Assembly: GCA_024743015.1 (NCBI GenBank)
Contig: JANSXJ010000271.1
Coordinates: 1 to 5,197 of the forward strand
DNA from: Hyphomonas sp.
GTDB lineage: Bacteria > Pseudomonadota > Alphaproteobacteria > Caulobacterales > Hyphomonadaceae
DNA: 5,197 nt
Direction: 5' to 3'
Positions 1 through 4,848 of the stretch are shown here, one piece after another. Every line of letters begins with the position of its first letter. The stretch's first letter is position 1. The position numbers and the translations under genes were made by a program. The notes under the pieces were generated by a model. The model was not told the origin of the DNA and searched no databases. It saw only the letters and a list, made by a program, of their open reading frames with translations.

Positions 1-628
1 AAGAATGTCGACGCTGGACCATCTGATCCAGCGAGTATGTCATGTTGTCGCGCAGGTAAGCGAACCCGTACGCAGTATTGGTTCCGTACGTGATATCGCA
101 AGCATAAGCGGCTCGGCGATCTTCGTCGGACATCCGACCTCCGCCCGGTATTTCGCCGCGGATCACACCTGTTGTCAGACCGAGGAAGCCATAGAGCTTG
201 CCCATCCATTCGGCGTCGCGCGCGGCGAGATAGTCGTTCACGGTCACCACGTGTACGCCTTCACCTTTCAAGGCGTTCAGATAGACCGGCAGCGTCGCAA
301 CAAGCGTCTTTCCCTCACCCGTGCGCATCTCTGCGATGGCGCCATTGTGCAGGACCATGCCGCCGAGCAACTGGACATCAAAGTGGCGCATGCCAAGTGA
401 GCGCTTTGCCCCTTCGCGGACGACAGCAAACGCTTCGTCCAGAATGTCATCCAGAGTTGCTCCGTCAGACAGGCGTTTGCGAAACTCATTGGTTTTCGCG
501 CGCAACGCCTGGTCGGACAGCGCCTCGATCATCGGCTCGAGCGTATTGATCTTCTGAACACGGCGACGAAGCGGCTTAAGCTTGCGATCGTTGACTGAAC
601 CGAAAATCTTTTGCGCAAAGGATTTCAT
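1..628 (-). CDS. secA: Preprotein translocase ATPase SecA, N-terminal part (cut by window edge)
   Basis: SecA is the cytoplasmic ATPase motor that pushes unfolded preproteins through the SecYEG channel. Reading the minus strand from ATG at 628-626 gives 209 complete codons with no stop, running off the left edge. The start ([18 protein letters not shown]) resembles the E. coli N-terminus. It is followed by the family blocks [10 protein letters not shown] (67-76), [18 protein letters not shown] (79-96) and Walker A MRTGEGKT (101-108, Lys107), then [19 protein letters not shown] and LRDNM near residues 192-196. The expected DEVD Walker B motif would lie just beyond the window. The stretch normally close to GTNNEFGFDYLRDNM reads [15 protein letters not shown] (about 182-196), which departs at usually conserved sites. 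No purine-rich Shine-Dalgarno precedes the ATG; the leader just upstream reads CGCCTCCC. The gene is divergent from the lipoprotein operon. Identity is essentially certain; whether the rest of the gene is intact cannot be seen. Confidence 0.97.
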   Translation of the reverse strand, partial: MKSFAQKIFGSVNDRKLKPLRRRVQKINTLEPMIEALSDQALRAKTNEFRKRLSDGATLDDILDEAFAVVREGAKRSLGMRHFDVQLLGGMVLHNGAIAEMRTGEGKTLVATLPVYLNALKGEGVHVVTVNDYLAARDAEWMGKLYGFLGLTTGVIRGEIPGGGRMSDEDRRAAYACDITYGTNTAYGFAYLRDNMTYSLDQMVQRRHS

Positions 629-688
629 GGGAGGCGATACCACACTGTTTGAACGGATCCTGAAACCACAAATTTCTTTCCAGGATAT

Positions 689-709
689 GGACGCATGTTA
701 AATGCATCC
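689..709 (-). repeat. 8-bp inverted repeat (possible operator or secA leader hairpin)
   Basis: GGACGCAT (689-696) and ATGCATCC (702-709) flank the loop GTTAA. The arms match at 7 of 8 positions. Transcribed in the secA direction, the single mismatch becomes a U-G wobble, so the RNA could form an uninterrupted 8-bp stem with a 5-nt loop about 60 nt upstream of the secA start. An alternative outer pairing AGGAT (682-686) with ATCCT (706-710) also exists. It could be a dimeric regulator site or an RNA hairpin. No T-tract follows in either direction, so it does not look like an intrinsic terminator. Function is unknown. Confidence 0.5.
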
Positions 710-728
710 TGAACAAGTCTCTCGACCA

Positions 729-748
729 GGACTTCAAGCGGACTTAAG
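729..748. repeat. Tandem direct repeat upstream of the lipoprotein gene
   Basis: GGACTTCAAG (729-738) is followed after one base by GGACTTAAG (740-748). The second copy lacks one C. The repeat period is 11 bp, about one helical turn. Each copy contains a small palindrome (CTTCAAG, CTTAAG). It lies about 50-70 bp upstream of the preferred start of the lipoprotein gene, where a transcription factor site would be plausible. Chance occurrence is not excluded. Confidence 0.4.
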
Positions 749-784
749 AACGCCGCATACGCGTGTCAATTAGGCGAATGCCGC

Positions 785-790
785 AAAGGA
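785..790 (+). promoter_or_regulatory. Ribosome binding site deciding the lipoprotein start
   Basis: AAAGGA lies 8 bp before the ATG at 799, an ideal distance. The in-frame alternatives, GTG at 763 and ATG at 778, have no comparable purine-rich site. Starting at 799 also places the lipobox cysteine at residue 24, a normal lipoprotein signal-peptide length. Confidence 0.65.
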
Positions 791-798
791 ATGCCGAT

Positions 799-1731
799 AT
801 GCTTGAGAATTTCCGATCCATCGGCGTCGCGATTGCAGCGACCGCCCTTCTTGCTGGCCTGACCGCCTGCGATTCCGAGCCGTCCATTGTAACCGAGAGC
901 TCAACTTATGAGGGCGAAACAGCTGCAATTGTGAACGGCGAGCCGATCTATTTCAGTGATGTTGAGCTGGAAGCCGTGGCGCAGGGCCAGATCGAACCTG
1001 GCTCAGAGTTCACGACCAGCCACCCCGAATATCATCAGGTGCTGGAACAATTGATCGATCAAAGACTGCTGGCTCAGGAAGCGCTGGCCAGAGGCCTTGA
1101 CCAGGACCCCGCAGCACGGCGACGGCTGGAATCCGGCCGCGAACGCCTCCTCGGCAATATCTTGGTCGAAAGCCTGGTTGCCAGCGAAGTGACCGAGGAC
1201 GCCATCGACCTGATGTATGAAGAGCAGGTCAAACTCCAACAGTTGGATGATGAAGTTCGTGTCCGTTTCATTCTGGTCGAGTCGAGCGAGGCGGCAAATG
1301 CCATTCAGGCAGAACTCGCAGATGGCCGGGACTTTGCCGAAGCTGCACTCGAACACTCAAGAGACACAAGTACGCGCCTCGATGGCGGCGATCTGGGTTG
1401 GGTGAATCCGAATGAACTGGCCGATCCGTTTCCTGCGATTATCGGAGATACCGAAACCGGGGCGTTCTCCAGTCCGTTCGAAACTTCTCGCGGCTGGAAC
1501 ATTCTTAAAGTCGACGAACGGCGCACCAAGCCACCCAAGACCAAAGCCGAGATGCGGCCGGAAATCATCACCTTTCTCACCTTTACCCAGATCAGCGACA
1601 TCCTGCGTGAGCTCCGCAATACGGCAGATATTCAGCAACGTGATCCGAGTGAGTTACTAGAAGCCAGAGAGAGCGCGTCCGAGCCATCTTCGGCTGACGA
1701 GACGTCCGCATCAGAGACCCCTGAAGAATGA
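799..1731 (+). CDS. SurA/PpiC-like parvulin-fold lipoprotein, probably lacking isomerase active-site histidines
   Basis: This is a 310-residue envelope protein of the SurA/PrsA/PpiC foldase type. Residues 1-24 form a lipoprotein signal (MLENFRSIGVAIAATALLAG, then lipobox LTAC with Cys24). Residues about 42-150 form a SurA-N-like helical chaperone region, with AAIVNGEPI at 42-50 and LEQLIDQRLLAQEA at 82-95. A parvulin-like domain spans about 155-240: VRFILVES, GRDFAEAALEHS, GGDLGW (196-201), GWNILKV. Active parvulins usually have His in the first and last of these motifs (ARHILV, GWHIIKV); here they are Phe157 and Asn234. Peptidyl-prolyl isomerase activity is therefore doubtful, and a holdase or chaperone role is more likely. 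The last ~25 residues are a Ser/Glu/Thr-rich acidic tail. Asp at position +2 after the cysteine would favour inner-membrane retention by the E. coli Lol rule. The ATG at 799 is preferred; GTG 763 or ATG 778 would add 12 or 7 residues. It is the first gene of a run overlapping argJ by 4 bp. Family call is firm; function is inferred. Confidence 0.9.
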   Translation: MLENFRSIGVAIAATALLAGLTACDSEPSIVTESSTYEGETAAIVNGEPIYFSDVELEAVAQGQIEPGSEFTTSHPEYHQVLEQLIDQRLLAQEALARGLDQDPAARRRLESGRERLLGNILVESLVASEVTEDAIDLMYEEQVKLQQLDDEVRVRFILVESSEAANAIQAELADGRDFAEAALEHSRDTSTRLDGGDLGWVNPNELADPFPAIIGDTETGAFSSPFETSRGWNILKVDERRTKPPKTKAEMRPEIITFLTFTQISDILRELRNTADIQQRDPSELLEARESASEPSSADETSASETPEE

Positions 1732-2978
1732 ATCTTAAACCCTCCCCGTTCGCGCCGGCCCGGTTCCCCGACTTGCCCGAAGTGAAAGGCTTGCGCGCCG
1801 CAACGGCCTCACGCGGGTTCTATGCGGGCCGCGGTGAACCACGCGATGATGTATTCCTTTTCGCGTTCGACCCGGGCACGACCTGCGCGGGCGTGTTTAC
1901 GCGTTCGTCCACAGCCTCAGCTGATGTGCGGTGGTGCCGAGATGCTTTGGCGGCAAGCAACGGACAAGCAGCGGCGTTAGTCGTAAATTCTGGCAACTCC
2001 AACGCGTTCACAGGCGCAAAGGGGGTGCTCAAGAATGACGCCACGCTTGCTGCCATGATGACTGCACTCGGCTGCGAAAAGCATGCTTGTTATCTCGGCG
2101 CGACCGGAGTGATCGGAGAACCCCTTCCCGACCCGAACTATGTCGGCAGCATAGTCCCGCAAATGGCTAGCGCGCTCGGTGCCCCGGATTGGCAGGCTTG
2201 TGCCAGGGCGTTCATGACGACTGATACATTCGCCAAAGGTGCAGGGTTCGAGAGGCGTATTGGTGATCACGAGATCGCTTTTTCAGGCATCGCCAAAGGC
2301 TCAGGCATGATTGCGCCAAACATGGCGACCATGCTGGCTTATGTCTTCACCGATGCCGCCGTTTCGCCAGAGCTTCTCGACCGGGCCCTTAGAAGCGCCT
2401 GTGACCAGAGTTTCAACGCGATTACGGTCGATAGCGACACCTCAACCTCGGACAGCCTGATGGTTTTCGCCACGGGCGCGAAAGGTGATGCCCCGATCAT
2501 CGCCGAATCCGATCCGCGCTACCCGGCATTCGCAGACGCTCTCTCTGACATTTGCGGGGAGCTTGCAATGCTCATCGTCAAAGATGGAGAAGGGGCGAGT
2601 AAGTTCATCACGATCCATGTCGAAGGCGCAGCATCAGACGCTTCGGCCCGAACCATCGCCACCGATATTGCCAACAGCCCTCTGGTGAAAACCGCGCTCG
2701 CGGCCAATGATGCCAATTGGGGACGGGTCGTTATGGCTGTGGGCAAATCGGGCGAGCCGATCGATCTGGAGGCTCTGTCAATCTGGTTCGGTGACGTACA
2801 GGTCGCTGAGGCTGGCGGACGTTCAGAAGACTATGACGAAGCCCGCGCCAGCGCAGCGGTCGCGGAACCCGAGATCACCATCCGTGTTCGCGTCGGAGCC
2901 GGGCCCGGTCGTTCGACCGTATACACCTGTGATCTGACTCATGCCTATGTCGACATCAACGGAGCCTATCGGACGTGA
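1728..2978 (+). CDS. argJ: Arginine biosynthesis protein ArgJ (ornithine acetyltransferase / glutamate N-acetyltransferase)
   Basis: ArgJ transfers the acetyl group from N-acetylornithine to glutamate in the cyclic arginine pathway. Bifunctional members also use acetyl-CoA to acetylate glutamate, and sequence alone does not say which type this is. The 416-residue protein has the family length. Visible motifs are VVNSGNSNAFTG (85-96), the oxyanion-hole ATGVIG with Thr126-Gly127, the substrate-region Lys190 in AKGSGMIAPN, and the self-cleavage site MAT/ML with nucleophile Thr201 after Ala200. Glu288 sits in VKDGEGASKF, and the C-terminus is YVDINGAYRT (family usual: close to INADYRT). Cleavage would give an alpha chain of about 200 residues and a beta chain of about 216. 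The ATG overlaps the upstream stop (ATGA, 1728-1731) and only weak purines (GAGA, GAAG) precede it, so translation is probably coupled to the lipoprotein gene. All key residues are present and no frame disruption is seen. Confidence 0.98.
   Translation: MNLKPSPFAPARFPDLPEVKGLRAATASRGFYAGRGEPRDDVFLFAFDPGTTCAGVFTRSSTASADVRWCRDALAASNGQAAALVVNSGNSNAFTGAKGVLKNDATLAAMMTALGCEKHACYLGATGVIGEPLPDPNYVGSIVPQMASALGAPDWQACARAFMTTDTFAKGAGFERRIGDHEIAFSGIAKGSGMIAPNMATMLAYVFTDAAVSPELLDRALRSACDQSFNAITVDSDTSTSDSLMVFATGAKGDAPIIAESDPRYPAFADALSDICGELAMLIVKDGEGASKFITIHVEGAASDASARTIATDIANSPLVKTALAANDANWGRVVMAVGKSGEPIDLEALSIWFGDVQVAEAGGRSEDYDEARASAAVAEPEITIRVRVGAGPGRSTVYTCDLTHAYVDINGAYRT
2961..2964 (+). promoter_or_regulatory. 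Ribosome binding site for mutT inside the argJ end
   Basis: GGAG lies 10 bp before the GTG at 2975, within the last codons of argJ. It supports the GTG start that overlaps the argJ stop codon (GTGA at 2975-2978). The next in-frame GTG at 2984 has no better placed site. Confidence 0.5.
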
Positions 2979-3394
2979 ACGTCGTGTATGTTGTCGCGGC
3001 CGCTCTGATCAATCCTGAAGGAAAGATCCTGCTGGCACAGCGTCCCGAAGGAAAAGCCATGGCAGGTTTGTGGGAATTCCCTGGTGGAAAGATCGAACCT
3101 GATGAGCGTCCGGAGCAGGCTTTGGTGCGCGAACTTACCGAGGAATTGTCCATTACAGTTAGCGAATGCGACCTCAATCCGTTGACATTTGCCAGTCACA
3201 CTTACGAAAAATTTCATCTTTTCATGCCCTTATACGCCATACAAAAATGGAGGGGGACACCGCTTCCAAACGAGGGACAGCAACTGGCCTGGGTCACCCC
3301 GGAAGAGTTGCATAATTTTCCGGCACCCGCCGCAGATATTCCTTTGTTTGATTTCTTGGTGGCCAGGCAAAGAGTGGATGAAGATGAGCGTTGA
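2975..3394 (+). CDS. mutT: Nudix hydrolase MutT (8-oxo-dGTP diphosphatase)
   Basis: MutT removes oxidised guanine nucleotides (8-oxo-dGTP to the monophosphate), preventing A:T to C:G transversions. The 139-residue protein is slightly longer than E. coli MutT (129). It opens with VVYVVAAALINPEGKILLAQRP and has WEFPGGKIE at 33-41. The Nudix box spans residues 38-60 with Gly38, Glu44, Arg52, Glu53, Glu56 and Glu57, the metal-binding set. The late Gly of the consensus is Ser59 (EELSI rather than EELGI), a mild deviation. AWVTPEELHNFPAPAADIPL follows near the C-terminus, as in MutT proteins. The start is GTG, overlapping the argJ stop by 4 bp with GGAG upstream. The stretch about 3200-3260 is locally AT-richer than its surroundings. 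The secA/foldase/argJ/mutT order supports MutT over other Nudix enzymes. A different Nudix substrate cannot be excluded by sequence. Confidence 0.93.
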   Translation: MNVVYVVAAALINPEGKILLAQRPEGKAMAGLWEFPGGKIEPDERPEQALVRELTEELSITVSECDLNPLTFASHTYEKFHLFMPLYAIQKWRGTPLPNEGQQLAWVTPEELHNFPAPAADIPLFDFLVARQRVDEDER

Positions 3395-3575
3395 TCTGAA
3401 AGCCCTTAAGAGACTGTCTCGCTGCGAAGCAGGCGCCACCGCGGTGGAATACGCCTTGCTGATGGGCCTGATGGCGCTCGCCCTGATCGGCGCGCTCAAC
3501 GCAACCGGTTCCGGCACGCAGGACAAATGGGACGGAGTCTCAGAGGATGTCGGCGACGCCATGAACGGGGTCTGA
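3384..3575 (+). CDS. Flp-type (type IVb) pilin precursor
   Basis: This is a 63-residue protein of the Flp/Fap pilin family, the small subunits polymerised by Tad (tight adherence) systems. A basic leader (LKALKRLSRCEAG, ending at Gly17) is followed by ATAVEYALL. This fits the prepilin-peptidase site, with cleavage after Gly17, Glu22 at +5 and Tyr23 at +6. A single hydrophobic helix runs from about residue 20 to 40, then a short polar tail (GTQDKWDGVSEDVGDAMNGV). The mature pilin would be about 46 residues. Two starts are possible: ATG 3384 (used here, with GGA 5 bp and GAG 9 bp upstream) or ATG 3378, which adds Met-Lys. Either overlaps the mutT end (11 or 17 bp), so it is probably translated from the same message. 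No tad/cpa secretion genes (prepilin peptidase, TadA ATPase, secretin) are in the window. It may be a pilin paralogue served by a Tad system elsewhere, or a pseudopilin-like small membrane protein. Confidence 0.88.
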   Translation: MSVDLKALKRLSRCEAGATAVEYALLMGLMALALIGALNATGSGTQDKWDGVSEDVGDAMNGV

Positions 3576-3675
3576 TCCGAGGCCCATCCCTGGAACATCG
3601 CTGGCCCATTGCGCGGCGTCGCGGCTTGACCAAACACAAAATCCCGGCAGGCTCGCCTTTCAAACGGAGGGTGCC
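3576..3675 (+). promoter_or_regulatory. Intergenic gap with possible epoxide hydrolase promoter
   Basis: These 100 bp separate the pilin stop from the epoxide hydrolase start. TTGACC at 3626-3631 resembles a -35 element, but no good -10 is visible 16-18 bp downstream (AGGCTC region). GGCCCAT occurs twice, at 3581-3587 and 3603-3609, 22 bp apart. A small CGCG-GCGT-CGCG stem lies near 3613-3624 without a following T-tract, so no clear terminator for the upstream operon is seen. A separate promoter is inferred from the gap and the change of function. Confidence 0.3.
3666..3671 (+). promoter_or_regulatory. Strong ribosome binding site of the epoxide hydrolase gene
   Basis: GGAGGG lies 4 bp before the ATG at 3676. 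It is the strongest Shine-Dalgarno in the window and fixes this start. The independent site, unlike the coupled upstream genes, suggests the epoxide hydrolase is translated on its own. Confidence 0.7.
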
Positions 3676-4845
3676 ATGGCCGAGGTTCAGCCATTCGAGA
3701 TAAACGTCCCGCAGTCCAAACTGGAATGGATTCGCAAACGCGTTTCGAAGTATAAATGGTTCCCTGAGCCTGCCGGCATTCCGGATTGGCAACTTGGCAT
3801 GTCAACGCCGGTCTTGAAGGACCTGCAATCCTATTGGCTGAAGACTTATGATTGGCGCGCGGCAGAAGCGGCGCTCAATTCGCAACCGCAATTCACCGCC
3901 GAGATTGATGGCCTTCAAATCCATTTCCTCCATATTGTTGGAGAAGCTGGGGGTAACCGCCCGCTGCTCCTGACACATGGTTGGCCGGGATCGATTTTCG
4001 AATTCTATGATGCGATAGGTCCGCTGGCATTTCCCAGCCAGCATGGTGGAAACGCGGAAGATGCGTTTGACCTGATCATTCCATCCCTCCCGGGATATGG
4101 GTTCTCCGCAAAGCCGGCGGCTCCGCTCGGGCAACGTGCGACGGCGGCAATGTGGGACAAGCTAATGTGCGAGGTGCTCGGCTATGACACCTATTTCGCG
4201 CAAGGGGGGGACTGGGGCGGAATGGTGACATCCTGGCTCGGACTGAACCATGGCACCGTCGATGGGAAGGGCGGTTGCAAGGCGATCCACCTCAACATGA
4301 TCGGCCTGCGTCCCACGCCCGCGACCCCGCAAAGCGAAGCGGAAACTGCATGGCTGCAGGCGTCTCAAGCGGCGATGCAAGCGGAAGGGAGCTATCTGAT
4401 GCAGCAAGCCACAAAGCCGCAAACGCTGGCTATGGCATTGATGGATAGCCCCATGGGGACGGCTGCCTGGATCCTGGAAAAGTTTCACACCTGGAGCGAT
4501 TTGCGCGGGGGCGATCTGTTCAAGATCTACACACGCGACCAGCTCCTGACCAATCTGATGATCTATCTGGTGAACGATGCCATCGCGACGTCTGTCTGGT
4601 ATTACGCAGCCTTTTTCGGTGAAGGCGGCAGCGCCCTCCCGGAAGGGGTGCGATGCGAGACACCGACGGGCTTCGCCAACTATCCGGGCGAAACGGTCTA
4701 TTTCCCGCCGCCCCGCTCCTGGTGCGAGCGGGCTTACAACATCACCTATTGGCGCGACCAACCGCATGGCGGTCACTTCGCCGCGATGGAGGCCCCGGAT
4801 CTGTTCGTGGCCGACATTAGAGAATGGGCGCGCAGCCTGGACTGA
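3676..4845 (+). CDS. Epoxide hydrolase, microsomal (EPHX1-like) alpha/beta-hydrolase type
   Basis: This is a 389-residue enzyme that should open epoxides to vicinal diols through a covalent ester intermediate. The N-terminal ~100 residues are the epoxide-hydrolase N-terminal (EHN) domain (FEINVPQSKLEWIRKRVSK; YDWRAAEAALNSQPQFTAEI). The alpha/beta-hydrolase core follows: oxyanion motif HGWPGS (101-106), PSLPGYGFS, nucleophile Asp179 in GGDWGG, and His367 in GGHFAAME. Glu339 in YPGE aligns with the charge-relay Glu404 of human EPHX1. Lid tyrosines Tyr240 (SYLMQQATKP) and Tyr310 (VWYYAAFF) match the epoxide-activating pair. TKPQTLAMALMDSPMG and LEKFHTW are further close matches to the microsomal type. 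No signal peptide or N-terminal membrane anchor is present, so it is probably cytosolic. A run of seven G (4204-4210) lies at the nucleophile codon. Substrate is unknown; detoxification or hydrocarbon/terpene metabolism are possibilities. It has its own ribosome site and converges with the acylase gene. Confidence 0.95.
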   Translation: MAEVQPFEINVPQSKLEWIRKRVSKYKWFPEPAGIPDWQLGMSTPVLKDLQSYWLKTYDWRAAEAALNSQPQFTAEIDGLQIHFLHIVGEAGGNRPLLLTHGWPGSIFEFYDAIGPLAFPSQHGGNAEDAFDLIIPSLPGYGFSAKPAAPLGQRATAAMWDKLMCEVLGYDTYFAQGGDWGGMVTSWLGLNHGTVDGKGGCKAIHLNMIGLRPTPATPQSEAETAWLQASQAAMQAEGSYLMQQATKPQTLAMALMDSPMGTAAWILEKFHTWSDLRGGDLFKIYTRDQLLTNLMIYLVNDAIATSVWYYAAFFGEGGSALPEGVRCETPTGFANYPGETVYFPPPRSWCERAYNITYWRDQPHGGHFAAMEAPDLFVADIREWARSLD

Positions 4846-4848
4846 CGC

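Larger units (their letters stand above)
629..798. promoter_or_regulatory. Divergent control region between secA and the lipoprotein-argJ-mutT operon
   Basis: These 170 bp separate two start codons facing away from each other, so promoters for both directions must lie here or very near. I could not find a convincing sigma-70 type -35/-10 pair on either strand. TTGAAC at 649-654 is a possible plus-strand -35, but the hexamer 17 bp downstream (ATTTCT) is a poor -10. The middle is more AT-rich than the flanking genes. Two structured elements, an inverted repeat at 689-709 and a direct repeat at 729-748, are listed separately. The regulatory role is inferred from geometry, not from a recognised promoter. 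Confidence 0.6.

Noticed and set aside
5..400. 131-codon plus-strand open frame over the secA region.
   Set aside because: The minus strand encodes unmistakable SecA here, and the plus-strand translation has no family resemblance.
744..758. TTAA at 744-747 as half of a CtrA site (TTAA-N7-TTAA).
   Set aside because: The second half-site 7 bp downstream reads GCAT, not TTAA.
763..798. Upstream starts (GTG 763, ATG 778) for the lipoprotein gene.
   Set aside because: Neither has a good ribosome site, and ATG 799 has AAAGGA at ideal spacing and gives a normal lipoprotein signal length. The longer forms remain possible.
3613..3624. CGCG-GCGT-CGCG stem as terminator of the argJ-mutT-pilin operon.
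   Set aside because: The 4-bp stem has no T-tract and could arise by chance in GC-rich sequence.
3230..3805. 191-codon open frame on the minus strand across the mutT end, the pilin gene and the epoxide hydrolase start.
   Set aside because: It lies antisense to three well-supported genes, its translation shows no recognisable domain, and long antisense frames are common in GC-rich DNA.
4162..4776. 204-codon minus-strand open frame inside the epoxide hydrolase gene.
   Set aside because: It is antisense to a gene with all catalytic motifs, and the composition (many Arg, His, Pro) is typical of a shadow frame.
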